DNA of 64,000 bases from Antonospora locustae. Its lineage: Eukaryota > Microsporidia. Below are positions 10,952 to 19,890 of the stretch, piece by piece. How positions within the stretch are numbered: position 1 is the first letter of the stretch; every line of letters begins with the position of its first letter. The notes under the pieces were generated by a model that saw only the letters and a program-made list of their open reading frames with translations, was not told the origin of the DNA and searched no databases. The translations under genes and the position numbers were made by a program. The stretch spans positions 1 through 64,000 of the forward strand of contig CM017447.1 in NCBI GenBank assembly GCA_007674295.1, read 5' to 3'.

Positions 10952-13027
10952 CTACGACTGGGATACGCACACGCCCCTTTGGCAAAGCACGCTCAGAACG
11001 TCAACATCCACCTGACTGAGAACACTGAGCCCAAAAGCATGCAGCGCTTTTAGACTCCTTAGCTCAAGAAGACACCGGAGACTTCCTGGCTCCACATTGC
11101 AGCCACGCATGTTTAGAATCACAAGGGTCCTCGTTCTTCCAAGCACGAAAAAGTCGTCCGTGTTTAGACAATTGTACGAAAGATCCAGCTCCTCTATGTC
11201 AGAAAGGTTGCGCAAGAGATTCTTAAGACTCCCTGGTGATATTCTGCAGCCCCTCACAAACAGCTTTGTAAGACTCCTTATCTTTCCAATTTCCTGTATG
11301 TCACATAAGCACAGATCATTGTATGACACGTTCAGTTCTCTCAAGTTTTCCAGCCCACGAAGATGCCCCAGACTAAAAGGCTCTATTTTGCAGTCTAGCA
11401 TGTTCAACGTCACGAGGCTCTTTATCTTTCCAATACCAATGAGATCCTCATTGCATAGGCTACAGTGCAAAACACACAGCTCCTTTAGATTTTCAAGCGA
11501 CTGGATATGAGAGACACATCCAGATGCCATTGTGCAGCTGCGAATGTCTAGTCTTTCAAGACTCATAATCTTTCCAATTTCTATCAGATCTTGTTCTTCT
11601 AGGTTGTTGTACGAGGCATCTAGATCCCTCAGACTCGTTGTATCCTGGAAGGCGTTTATGAGACTGCCTGAATGCATCTTGCAGCGACGAATGATTAATT
11701 TTTGAAGGCTTCTTATTTTCCCTGCTCCTAACAAATCGTCGTTGTTTAGCTTGCTGTTCAGGACACAAAGTTCTTTAAGATTGGGCAGTCTCTGGAGACA
11801 TTGAACGTCTCCCCGTTCTATTTTGCACTCGCTAATGTCCAGTTTCTCAAGGCTTTCAATACTCGCAATTTCCTGCAGATCGTCTATATTTAAGTCGTTG
11901 AATGAGACATCCAGCTCTCTTAGGCTATTCAGACTGCATTGGAAACTTTTAAGGTATCCAGGTTTTATTCCACAGTGGCTCATGCTTAGCTTCCTGAGAG
12001 AACTTAAATCTCTGATCGCCAAGAGGTCCTCACGATCCAGGCCGTTATGCGAGACATTCAGTTCCACAAGGCCCCTCAGTTCTCTAAGAAGAGATGGCAA
12101 ATGTCCTGCCAATATTCCGCAGCCGCTCAAATGCAATCTTGCAAGGTTGCGTGCCTTTCCAATTTCGTACAGCTCATTTCTATTCAGACTGATCCACGAG
12201 ACATCGATGCCTGTTAGGCTTCTCATGGATTGAAGAAGAAGCACAGAACACCCTTCTTCTACTGTGCAACTGTTCATGTTCATCACAGTGAAACCCTCTA
12301 TGTTTCGAATGAATTCCAGAGTCCGGATGTCTATCTTGCAACCCGCTATGTTCAGTGTATTCACACCCATGATGTCCATAAACCACCCCAGTGAAGACAT
12401 TACACCCTGCTGAACAAGTCTGATCATCACACTTTCCAATATCCTTATCTCGCAGACCGCCTCATCATTCTCGGCAGACCCGTATTGCTGAAAATGCCTG
12501 TTCTGAGGACACAGTGTTGCTCTTTTATTCTTGACCCTCACATCTACACCATGCACACAAGCATATCTTCTCAGAAGACTCAATGCGTACACACCAATTG
12601 CGTGGCTATTTTCTTGACATTGTAAGGCACTTTCAGAGCTGTTGTTGATACGAACAAGTCTGTACAGCTCGCTTTGCAGAAAAGCTCTTTCTTTTTTTCC
12701 GCTGAACATCAGATGCTCTGAAAGACGAAGTACACTGACAATGTCGTCTGCACTGGCACTTTCTAGTTGGCCGGCACCGTCAAACATCCCAGCCATCATA
12801 TCAAAAACCCTTGGTTCACAGTCCAGTTCCACATACACATTGTTCGAAACACACTCCCTCTTAGCATTTCTCAAATACTCAGACACGTTAAATATCGTAC
12901 ATTGCGCATCGTATTCTCTTGTCTCCAGGCTGCCTCCATCGTTCCATCTGAATCGAATGCTAACTCCTCTGCATGCTGCCTCACACAACACAGAGCAGAG
13001 CAGGACAGTGATAACCATTGTCTGCAT
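10952..13027 (-). CDS. Secreted POZ-like/leucine-rich repeat protein
   Basis: The gene has 691 codons from the ATG at 13027. Residues 1-20 (MQTMVITVLLCSVLCEAACR) form a signal peptide, so the protein should enter the secretory path. Residues about 22-125 align with the N-terminal domain of the neighbour at 7244: an IRFRWNDGG strand, FDMMAGMFD, then DIVSVLRLSEHLMF, a pattern like POZ/Skp1 folds. The linker LLRRYACVHGVDVRV follows. Then come nine double LRRs of about 48 residues, each with a conserved Cys and a G-S turn (SECKIERGD, LDCKIEPFS, RGCNVEPGS), and a cap matching the neighbour. TATATAAG lies about 20 bases upstream of the ATG. It belongs to an accessory family and is likely exported or displayed for contact with the host. 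The binding partner is unknown. Confidence 0.8.
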   Translation of the reverse strand: MQTMVITVLLCSVLCEAACRGVSIRFRWNDGGSLETREYDAQCTIFNVSEYLRNAKRECVSNNVYVELDCEPRVFDMMAGMFDGAGQLESASADDIVSVLRLSEHLMFSGKKERAFLQSELYRLVRINNSSESALQCQENSHAIGVYALSLLRRYACVHGVDVRVKNKRATLCPQNRHFQQYGSAENDEAVCEIRILESVMIRLVQQGVMSSLGWFMDIMGVNTLNIAGCKIDIRTLEFIRNIEGFTVMNMNSCTVEEGCSVLLLQSMRSLTGIDVSWISLNRNELYEIGKARNLARLHLSGCGILAGHLPSLLRELRGLVELNVSHNGLDREDLLAIRDLSSLRKLSMSHCGIKPGYLKSFQCSLNSLRELDVSFNDLNIDDLQEIASIESLEKLDISECKIERGDVQCLQRLPNLKELCVLNSKLNNDDLLGAGKIRSLQKLIIRRCKMHSGSLINAFQDTTSLRDLDASYNNLEEQDLIEIGKIMSLERLDIRSCTMASGCVSHIQSLENLKELCVLHCSLCNEDLIGIGKIKSLVTLNMLDCKIEPFSLGHLRGLENLRELNVSYNDLCLCDIQEIGKIRSLTKLFVRGCRISPGSLKNLLRNLSDIEELDLSYNCLNTDDFFVLGRTRTLVILNMRGCNVEPGSLRCLLELRSLKALHAFGLSVLSQVDVDVLSVLCQRGVCVSQS

Positions 13028-13432
13028 GTCATTTTTGTCTTATATAGTCTTACTTAAAATTTTTGCCGCAACTTTTCCTAAAAAAGCAAAATAATTGACA
13101 TATCCGTCGCTGCACACAGTTACATGGGCAGTAGGTGCGTCATATGTATTTGCACGTCAAAGACTTATTTTTCTTCATATAGGAGCCCGAATCTATGTGC
13201 TCTGTACTCAAACAGTTTCCCCATGTGCCATGCGCAGGCGTGCAGTATGTTGTTGAGTCAACCTATGCACACTTGATAAAAGTGAAGTATAAGAGTATGT
13301 TGCTGATTTGCGTGCCTGCCAGGGCACTGCAGGGCGTAAGCAATTTCCTGCGAGAAAGTGTTTGGCGCCATTCATGCATGCTACAACGCAATGCATAGAT
13401 GCAGACACTGTGCAGCGCAGAAAATACAGCCC
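13028..13432. other. Intergenic stretch, divergent promoters
   Basis: The stretch lies between the divergent LRR gene (13027) and the LSm gene (13433). Near the LRR gene it holds AAAAATTTTAAG and a TATATAAG box on the minus strand. Otherwise I see nothing. Confidence 0.4.
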
Positions 13433-13636
13433 ATGAATAGGCGAAGCCTATACGACGACTTCGTAGGTAAAATAGTGTCTATACGTACAAACGACATATG
13501 TATCAGCGGAAGACTCCTTTCCATCGATGGATACATGAATGTTGTTCTAGAAATTCCAGAAGATATACTCTACATTAAGGGAACCACTGTCGACTACATT
13601 GCGCTTGATAATGGAGCTGCGGAGAGCAGCACATAG
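13433..13636 (+). CDS. LSM6: LSm6-like Sm-fold protein
   Basis: This is a 67-residue Sm-fold protein. The Sm1 motif is visible as GRLLSIDGYMNVVLE and the Sm2 motif as YIKGTTVDYI. The spacing and the SIDGYMN signature fit LSm6 best (SmF is the alternative). LSm6 is part of the LSm1-7 ring in mRNA decay and the LSm2-8 ring on U6 snRNA. The loop between the two motifs is about a dozen residues shorter than in yeast LSm6, giving a minimal protein. The start is fixed by CCC directly before the ATG at 13433; longer upstream ATGs in the same frame lack this signal. Confidence 0.75.
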   Translation: MNRRSLYDDFVGKIVSIRTNDICISGRLLSIDGYMNVVLEIPEDILYIKGTTVDYIALDNGAAESST

Positions 13637-14166
13637 CACCGCATGTATGGTGTGTTCCTGAATTCTAGCAGACACAAAAATTAAATAAAAATATAGCAAA
13701 TTACAGGTGTCTGCTACACAAAAGTGCCCAGGTGTTTTAGACTTGCGTTGGGGTTCTGGGTGCAAAGTTTTTTTGTTGAGACATGCTCGCAATGATGGGA
13801 GCTGCCATCTGTTTGATACACGACATAATGGATGACAGTGCTTCTTGGGCAGCCTTGAACTTGAATTTGGCACGATATGGCTTTTTCTTGTTCATGGGAG
13901 CGATATGCGGAACACTCTTTCCACAACCTAAGTATTTGCAGTCTGCACTCTGCAGTCGCCATGCTGTTGTTGCAGCATTGAAGGCTTAAAGAGATAGTGG
14001 CGCCAGATGCAGTACCTGTGTACACGAACACTTAGGTATGCACTGAAAAGAGCGACAGACAATCCGGAATAGGGACATCAGCAGATATGGGTACAAGTCC
14101 CTAGACTACTGCCGGCCTTTTTGGTAAACAATGTGCAAATTCATAATATTGCACCAAGTACACCCC
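13637..14166. other. 530-base gap, no supported gene
   Basis: A 68-codon frame from an ATG at 13783 has hydrophobic stretches but no start signal or motif, and an antisense frame covers the same bases. I examined the stretch 14040-14110 for a tRNA and did not find a proper T-loop. Confidence 0.4.
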
Positions 14167-15531
14167 ATGCACATCGGAGTGATTGGCCTTGGTGCAATGG
14201 GAGAAAACCTTATTCTAAACCTTGAGGAGAAGGGATTTGCAGTAAGTATCTTCAACAGAACATCTAGCAAGACACGTGGCTTCCACACAAAGCATTGTAC
14301 CAAAAACATAAGAGACTTCTATGATATAGAGTCCTTTGTAACGTCGTTGGAGAGCCCAAAGATAATTCTGCTGATGGTCACCGCAGGCCCCCCTGTCGAC
14401 AAGGTACTTGAGTCTCTTCTGCCACATCTCACTCCAGAAGACATTGTGATGGACGGTGGCAACTCGTTTTTCGAGGATACCGAGCGAAGAAGCGCCCAGT
14501 ATGAAGGAAAGTTCCGGTTTCTAGGCTGCGGCATATCAGGCGGCGAGGAGGGCGCAAGACACGGCCCGTCAATAATGGTTGGCGGTGATCCTGACGCGTG
14601 GAAGATTGTGGAGGAAATACTTGTGAAGATAGCTGCATGCGCAGGAGACAAGAGCTGCTGTGCATACTTTGGGCCAGGAGGTGCTGGGCATTTTATCAAG
14701 ATGGTCCACAACGGTATAGAATACTGCGAGATGGAGGTGCTGGCCGAAGCATATATGCTTCTCAAAATGAGCGGTCTTGCAAACATGGATATTGGCAAGG
14801 TTCTTGCATCCTGGCTAGAAAACAGGTTTCTGCGCGGGTATCTGCTTGAGATTGCCTCGGAGATTCTGAGGAGAGACGACAACATCGTTGATTCAATCGA
14901 GGACAGGGCAACGCAGAAGGGAACGGGTCTACAGTGTGTAGTAACAGGCATGCATTGTGGCGTGCCCCTCACGTCTATGGCAGACGCTGTTTTTGCAAGA
15001 ATCATCTCGTCGCGGAAGGAATTACGTAATGCATTCAGCAGCCGCGTGAAAGTCAAGCGAAGAGGCGGCGACAGCTTGTGCCTGGGCGATCTTGAGAAAA
15101 GCGTGATCATGGCAAAGAGCGTTGCATATGTTCAAGGGTTTAACCTGCTTGCAGAGTTCAGTGCCCAGCGTGGGTGGGACATTGACTTGAGGAGCGTGTG
15201 CGACGTCTGGAAAAACGGATGCATTCTGCGGAGCGATTTTCTGAATGTAATGGAAAAGATGGTCTGCGAGACAGGTGGCAGCTTTGAGCTTAGTGCCCCA
15301 TTTGCCATGATATACAACGAAAACTACGAAGCGCTGAAGAGGATGACAATGTTGGGAGCAGAGCTCGAGATCCCAGTTTCAGCTCTTTCATCGTCTCTTT
15401 TCTACATTAACGGAATAAAGACAGCAAGAGGCGGTGGCAATCTGATTCAGGCTATGCGAGATCGCTTTGGTGGCCACACCGTGAAGCTGCTTGGAAAAGA
15501 GGAGAATGTCCATATAGAATGGAGCAGCTAG
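14167..15531 (+). CDS. GND1: 6-phosphogluconate dehydrogenase, decarboxylating
   Basis: This enzyme oxidises 6-phosphogluconate to ribulose 5-phosphate and CO2 with NADP reduction, in the oxidative pentose phosphate pathway of the cytosol. The 454-residue product shows the N-terminal Rossmann motif GLGAMGENL and NRT after beta-2. It also has GGNS, the substrate loop GCGISGGEEGARHGPS and the catalytic helix KMVHNGIEY containing the acid/base lysine. The C-terminal tail is NLIQAMRDRFGGHT. Length is near the family norm. I chose the ATG at 14167 because CACCCC precedes it and the protein then starts MHIGVIGLG, as in homologues. A further in-frame ATG at 14131 would add 12 residues with no counterpart in the family. 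Confidence 0.95.
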   Translation: MHIGVIGLGAMGENLILNLEEKGFAVSIFNRTSSKTRGFHTKHCTKNIRDFYDIESFVTSLESPKIILLMVTAGPPVDKVLESLLPHLTPEDIVMDGGNSFFEDTERRSAQYEGKFRFLGCGISGGEEGARHGPSIMVGGDPDAWKIVEEILVKIAACAGDKSCCAYFGPGGAGHFIKMVHNGIEYCEMEVLAEAYMLLKMSGLANMDIGKVLASWLENRFLRGYLLEIASEILRRDDNIVDSIEDRATQKGTGLQCVVTGMHCGVPLTSMADAVFARIISSRKELRNAFSSRVKVKRRGGDSLCLGDLEKSVIMAKSVAYVQGFNLLAEFSAQRGWDIDLRSVCDVWKNGCILRSDFLNVMEKMVCETGGSFELSAPFAMIYNENYEALKRMTMLGAELEIPVSALSSSLFYINGIKTARGGGNLIQAMRDRFGGHTVKLLGKEENVHIEWSS

Positions 15532-15633
15532 TTGATGTGTGCGGTCAACAAGCCTTCTGCAAAAACTATAAATGTTGATTGGATCTTGGTCTTCAAGTCT
15601 TTCCGCCTTTCGCTGCCTATCATTGTACGCCCA

Positions 15634-16014
15634 ATGCCCTGCAACCCTGCCATGAGCATGTGTAGCTTGGAGAAGCGTGTGCAGGATGCAGTGGAGCGAT
15701 GGACAGTCTTCAGACTTTTGGAATCGCATGTGGACACTGCCATGCTTGTAAGATTTAAAGAAAGCGTGTACCACAGTTTGCTCCTTTGCTCAAAACAGCT
15801 GCCGGTTGACAGAGTAGGCTCACTGGACACCTTAGCCACCGACATTCATGATCTTCTGGAGGACGCGAATGTCGACGTAGACATTTGTTCATGCAAAAGA
15901 ATGGCATCTATTCTCACAGACATATACACAGAATTTGCAGAAGGAAGGTCCGACTTCTACCAGAGACTTGTGCTGGCAAGACCTGTAGAATGTGAATACG
16001 AAAGTTCAGAGTGA
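15634..16014 (+). CDS. Hypothetical protein, about 126 residues
   Basis: I do not recognise this small protein. The frame is open from 15535. The ATG at 15634 follows GCCCA and is the best-marked start, though ATGs at 15535, 15652 and 15658 are possible. The sequence is mixed alpha-helical in character (LEKRVQDAVERWTVFRLLES, LATDIHDLLEDANVDVDICS) with an acidic C-terminus and no signal peptide. It sits between GND1 and CUS1 on the same strand with short gaps and follows core-gene codon use. Start and function are uncertain. Confidence 0.5.
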   Translation: MPCNPAMSMCSLEKRVQDAVERWTVFRLLESHVDTAMLVRFKESVYHSLLLCSKQLPVDRVGSLDTLATDIHDLLEDANVDVDICSCKRMASILTDIYTEFAEGRSDFYQRLVLARPVECEYESSE

Positions 16015-16072
16015 AAGTGATCTAGTTCAAGAGACCTCTTTCTAACGCACCCTTCTAACACGGTACTAGGGC

Positions 16073-17068
16073 ATGCACAAAGAGACTTGCTCAACGGAAC
16101 AAGAAAACACTCCCGAATATAATCGTGAGAGAGAATGTGTCAGGAATAGCGCATGCAAAAAAAAGCGCATGCTCCAGCTGGGCAGAGCATGTGAGAACCT
16201 CGAATTAAATGCAAACAAAAGACAGAGAAAGGCTCAGAAAATACAGCGGGCCTATGAAGAGTACAAGCTGTGTGTCCCGTATCCAGAGCTTCTCCAAATT
16301 GAGGACGTAGCGTCGCCTGACGTCCGTCTTTTAAATGTGTTGAGAGGAACTCCGCACTCCGTGCCGGTTCCGGGACATTGGAAGGAAAAGAGAGGTTATC
16401 TCAGCACAAAAGGCGCCATACACAAGAAGCCCTATACGGTGCCAGACAAAGTAATACAGACTGGTGTCTACGACGCAGTAAAGGCACGGCGTGCATACAG
16501 GGCGAGCCTTTCTCTTAAGCAAAAACAGAAGCTAAAGCTAAATCCTAAGGTGTTTTCTGAGGATGGAGCCTGCAAAGAGACAGAGATGGATGTTCCCTGT
16601 CCTGTACTCAGCTGCTTTGGTGACCTATATCGCGAAAACGCGTACAGCGAAGACGTGTTCAGAGAAGTGACGCCAGGAAAGCTGAGCACGGAGCTAGCAG
16701 CAGCTCTTGGTATACAAGACAGCAATAAGCCCCCGCCCTGGCTGTATGCCATGCAGAAGTACGGTCTTCCACCGGCATACCCAAACATGAGAGTGCCTGG
16801 CGTAAATGCGCCAATACCAAAAGGATGCAAGTTTGGGCGTGGAGACGAATGTTGGGGCATTCCACCGACAGAAAGTGACGGAAGACCTGTCTACCCAGAC
16901 GTCTACATTATGCCAGACGACAATGAGTGCGTGCAAGACAACTGCTGCTTCTTCAGGCCAGTAGATCTCTCAACGGTGATGTGCTGGAATATGACTGAAG
17001 AAAGCAGAGCATACAGAAAAGAAGGTAGCAAAAAAATTTTCAAAAAGGAAACAGGCTTGTTTGTCTAG
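16073..17068 (+). CDS. CUS1: Splicing factor SF3b subunit 2 (Cus1/SF3B145)
   Basis: This is the SF3b component that helps bind U2 snRNP to the intron branch point. The 331-residue product carries the family core. SVPVPGHWKEKRGYL and KKPYTVPDKVIQTGV match the DUF382 region. GDLYRENAYSEDVFREVTPG, PPPWLYAMQKYGLPPAYPN and VPGVNAPIPKGCKFG match the PSP motif region. It ends soon after VYIMPDDNE and is much shorter than the yeast or human protein, as usual in microsporidia. The N-terminus is Lys/Arg-rich. The start at 16073 is the first ATG of the frame. It is independent evidence for a working spliceosome, consistent with the intron at 6571. Confidence 0.93.
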   Translation: MHKETCSTEQENTPEYNRERECVRNSACKKKRMLQLGRACENLELNANKRQRKAQKIQRAYEEYKLCVPYPELLQIEDVASPDVRLLNVLRGTPHSVPVPGHWKEKRGYLSTKGAIHKKPYTVPDKVIQTGVYDAVKARRAYRASLSLKQKQKLKLNPKVFSEDGACKETEMDVPCPVLSCFGDLYRENAYSEDVFREVTPGKLSTELAAALGIQDSNKPPPWLYAMQKYGLPPAYPNMRVPGVNAPIPKGCKFGRGDECWGIPPTESDGRPVYPDVYIMPDDNECVQDNCCFFRPVDLSTVMCWNMTEESRAYRKEGSKKIFKKETGLFV

Positions 17069-17205
17069 TAACACACTGTTGCTGGGAGATTTCTGTGATG
17101 CTGAAGCATACAGTTTGTTCTCTGCATTATCGTGGAGTATGTGGCGTGGCAAGATGTGTATGTTCCGGTCTGCTGTGTTTCTGAATGCTAACTTTCAAAT
17201 TGTGC

Positions 17206-17223
17206 GCAAAAATTTGCACCCTC
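17206..17223 (+). promoter_or_regulatory. AAATTT-CCC start element of RPL22
   Basis: AAAAATTT followed by GCACCCTC abuts the ATG at 17224. This resembles the AAAATTTT-CCC elements at EF2 and RPL15 in this window and fits the microsporidian signal for highly expressed translation genes. Confidence 0.65.
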
Positions 17224-17568
17224 ATGAACAGCGTGCAAGCAGAGAACGATACTAGGTGCTATGAGCTAAATTGCAGTGTTCTTGTCAAGGACAGCCTTCT
17301 AAGCACAGAAGATTTAAATAGCTATCTGGAGGCTAGGATGAAGGTGAACGGAAGAACTGGGAACCTTGCAGGAAACATTGACCTGGTGTGCACAGAAGAG
17401 TCCATTTTAGTGAAGCCCCGAGTTCGGCTTTCCAAGAAGTACTTGAAATATCTTGTAAAGAAGTTTCTCTACAAAAAGGAGCTCATAGATTGGGTCAGGA
17501 TTCTCTCCACCGGAAAGAGCTCATACAAGCTGGCGTATTACCGAGTTGTCTCAAACAAGTACGAGTAG
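17224..17568 (+). CDS. RPL22: Ribosomal protein eL22
   Basis: This 114-residue 60S subunit protein has the eL22 signature. MKVNGRTGNLAGNIDL corresponds to the VEGAVGNLG region. KKYLKYLVKKFLYKKELIDWVR and YKLAYYRV form the RNA-binding helix and final strand. The ATG at 17224 follows an AAATTT-CACCC element directly, while earlier in-frame ATGs lie before that element. No intron is present, although microsporidian ribosomal protein genes sometimes have one. Confidence 0.93.
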   Translation: MNSVQAENDTRCYELNCSVLVKDSLLSTEDLNSYLEARMKVNGRTGNLAGNIDLVCTEESILVKPRVRLSKKYLKYLVKKFLYKKELIDWVRILSTGKSSYKLAYYRVVSNKYE

Positions 17569-17732
17569 GGGCTTTCATGCATGTGCTGCCGAATAAAAGA
17601 GCATGCGCGCCGTGAGAAGGCCTAGAGTAATAAATTAAATTAAGTACTTTTAGAACGTCTCAGCAGTTTGTCTTGCAATGCAAGAATGCATTTATGGTGT
17701 ACCGCTATTATAAGTCATGTCTTTAATGCAAA

Positions 17733-18632
17733 ATGGAGGATATGAAGTTTATTACAAAGCTGGGGAGAGGCGCACACGGAAGCGTCTATCTTTTTGAGAA
17801 CGAGAATATCGAGCTTGTTGCATGCAAGTCTATCGATAAGAAATTCAAGAAGCATGCACGCCGTGAGGTTTCTATTCTGAAGCAGATATCACACAAGAAC
17901 ATCATAAGGTACCTGAAAGACTTTTGCTTCAGGGACAACCTGATGATCTTTATGGAGTTTGCAAACTATGGGACTCTTGAGACCCTCATATCGTTCTTCC
18001 GAAAAAACCGTCTCCGTGTCAAGAACTGGCTTGCATGGTCTGCATTCGTGCAGCTACTTGACGGGCTGTCGTACTTGCATGCTATGAACATAATACACAG
18101 AGACATCAAGCCCTCAAACGTGCTTCTCAACAAGGTTTTTGCAGGCTCGTTGGAAATCATCGAGTTCAAGATATGTGACTTTAGCCTAGCAACGGTGACC
18201 GGTGATGAGGTTTTCATCAGGTCAAGTTCGTTGGTGGGTACGCCATACTATATGGCTCCTGAAATAGTCAACAAGAATAAGTACGACGCAACAGTAGACG
18301 TCTGGAGCCTTGGTGTGTGCATGTACGAGCTTTTCAAGCTCAAGAAGCCCTTCAACGGAGAGGCGTCGGCAGAGCTTTCGGAGGAAATTGTGTACAAGGA
18401 AATAAGTACTATTCCGTACTGCTTTGACACAGACCTCAGCGACGCAATACTTCAGTGTATGAAGAAGAAGGAAAGGCCATCCTCCGAGGCGCTGTGCATG
18501 ATTCCAGAGGTGTATTCCCGAATAAATACCCTTCGCAAAGCCTACAATTCTGGGTCATGCGACTCCTCGATAGAGATGGGCCCCAATGTGAAGGGAAAAG
18601 AGGTACCTGCATGGCCTCCTACACCGAATTAA
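17733..18632 (+). CDS. NEK-like Ser/Thr protein kinase with DFS instead of DFG
   Basis: This is a 299-residue, almost pure kinase domain. It has the glycine loop GRGAHGSVY, the ATP lysine K32 in VACK and the helix-C acid in REVSILK. The catalytic loop is HRDIKPSN and the activation-segment end is GTPYYMAPE. The overall pattern (EILKQISHKNIIRYLKDF, MAPEIVNKNKYDATVDVWSLG) is closest to the NIMA-related (KIN3/NEK) group, which acts in mitosis and on microtubules. The magnesium motif at residues 149-151 is DFS, where nearly all active kinases have DFG. The Asp is kept, so activity is possible. A short basic tail follows the domain. The start is the ATG at 17733; no CCC lies close by. Confidence 0.85.
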   Translation: MEDMKFITKLGRGAHGSVYLFENENIELVACKSIDKKFKKHARREVSILKQISHKNIIRYLKDFCFRDNLMIFMEFANYGTLETLISFFRKNRLRVKNWLAWSAFVQLLDGLSYLHAMNIIHRDIKPSNVLLNKVFAGSLEIIEFKICDFSLATVTGDEVFIRSSSLVGTPYYMAPEIVNKNKYDATVDVWSLGVCMYELFKLKKPFNGEASAELSEEIVYKEISTIPYCFDTDLSDAILQCMKKKERPSSEALCMIPEVYSRINTLRKAYNSGSCDSSIEMGPNVKGKEVPAWPPTPN

Positions 18633-18707
18633 ATATAAAATCTAGGAATTTATGTGTTATCTCCGACAAGGCAGTGTTGCAGTTTTAAATTGTTCTCTCT
18701 ATGGGTG

Positions 18708-18917
18708 TTACTTCTTTTCGCCCTCTCTCTGGCGCTGCCTCTCATCTCTTTCTGCATTGTTGATGATTATGACGTTTCCCTGCGAGTCTCTGTAGACATC
18801 CTCGGAGCTTGCTATTTTCACAACAAGAAGAACCACACAGAGAACAACAATCAAAAACACGAAAAGAATGATCATCCCCACTGTGTTGTTGAACATCTCT
18901 ATGACCTTTTCAAACAT
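18708..18917 (-). CDS. Small single-pass membrane protein
   Basis: From the ATG at 18917 the frame encodes 69 residues. There is a short N-terminus (MFEKVIEMFNNTVG), one very hydrophobic helix (MIILFVFLIVVLCVVLLVV), and a polar tail ending in alternating Arg/Gln/Glu. The frame is open to 19016 but upstream codons lack an ATG. I do not recognise the family, and such tiny membrane proteins are hard to assign. It converges with the kinase gene and diverges from TRM8. Confidence 0.5.
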   Translation of the reverse strand: MFEKVIEMFNNTVGMIILFVFLIVVLCVVLLVVKIASSEDVYRDSQGNVIIINNAERDERQRQREGEKK

Positions 18918-19072
18918 GTACACACGCCGCAGCACCTTAAGGCCTCTGCTCAGACAAATTACATTTGGTTTTGCATCAGTATGTGTGCTTTCTTTGGTTC
19001 CCTTGCATAGGAACAAATGGCATCACGGTGAAGTCAGCATGCAGGGCACTGTGTCTTGAAAAAAGCCCTCTC

Positions 19073-19753
19073 ATGAGGTCTTTTCCGAGAAAGAGGGATT
19101 ACCGGCCGCGTGCGCACTGCAACCCTTTTGCAGAAGTAGGCATGTTTGTCCCACGTTCACCAGATAACGTTGAGTGGGAGAAGTTCTACACGCATTCAGG
19201 CCCTCCAAGCTTTCTGGATGTCGGCTGCGGCTACGGGAGGTTTCTGATACACGTCGCAAGCCGGTTTTCCGAAAAAAACATATGCGGAATAGAGATACGG
19301 AGAAAGGTGGCGGAATTTACTGGCAAGAAGATACATGCGCTGCGGGAGAATGAAAAAACATGCACTAATGCACACGTCATTCACACAAACGCTCTGCTTT
19401 TTTTGCCAAACATATTTGCAGCAGGCTCTTTGGAAAAGGTCTTCGTGCTATTTCCAGATCCGCAATTTAAGAAAAAAAAACACAAGGCAAGGATTGTGTC
19501 GAGGCAGATGGCAGACATATATGCATACATTCTTGCAAAAAACGGGAGGCTCTACATTTCAACAGACATTGTAGAGCTTTTCGAGCACATGGCAAAATGC
19601 ATTGTGGAAAACGGGTCCTTTTCACACCTCTCTGAAAGCGAATGCCAGCAGGACGAGCTGTTCTTGTCAATCTACATGCACACTGACGAGTCTCTGCGTG
19701 CTGCAGTGAAGACAAAAGCTGCATATGCAGCAATATTTCAGAAGACCGCATGA
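19073..19753 (+). CDS. TRM8: tRNA (guanine-N7-)-methyltransferase catalytic subunit
   Basis: This enzyme methylates G46 in the variable loop of tRNA using S-adenosylmethionine; in yeast it works with Trm82. The 226-residue protein begins with the family block RPRAHCNPFAE. It has the SAM-binding motif FLDVGCGYGRFL, GIEIRRKV, and the signature LFPDPQFKKKKHKAR, which corresponds to the FPDPHFK block used in tRNA binding. DIYAYILAKNGRLYISTD completes the fold. The start at 19073 follows AGCCCTCTC. Longer in-frame readings upstream have no ATG with that signal and would overlap the small membrane protein gene on the other strand. Confidence 0.93.
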   Translation: MRSFPRKRDYRPRAHCNPFAEVGMFVPRSPDNVEWEKFYTHSGPPSFLDVGCGYGRFLIHVASRFSEKNICGIEIRRKVAEFTGKKIHALRENEKTCTNAHVIHTNALLFLPNIFAAGSLEKVFVLFPDPQFKKKKHKARIVSRQMADIYAYILAKNGRLYISTDIVELFEHMAKCIVENGSFSHLSESECQQDELFLSIYMHTDESLRAAVKTKAAYAAIFQKTA

Positions 19754-19890
19754 AGGACACCTAGTCTCAAATGGCGGAAGAAGTGCCTAGCGGCTCGTGT
19801 GTATGTCTGTAAATGCAGCAAGAGCAGGTACCAGTCTTCCACAGAAGACGAATGAAGCTCCTAGACACAATCAAGGCACATGAAGCCTAT

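Noticed and set aside
14040..14110. Possible tRNA near GGGTACAAGTCCC
   Set aside because: The loop lacks the TTC of a T-loop and no cloverleaf can be drawn around it.
14238..14250. GTAAGT inside the 6-phosphogluconate dehydrogenase gene
   Set aside because: The frame is continuous and conserved across it, and no CTAAC-TAG acceptor follows nearby.
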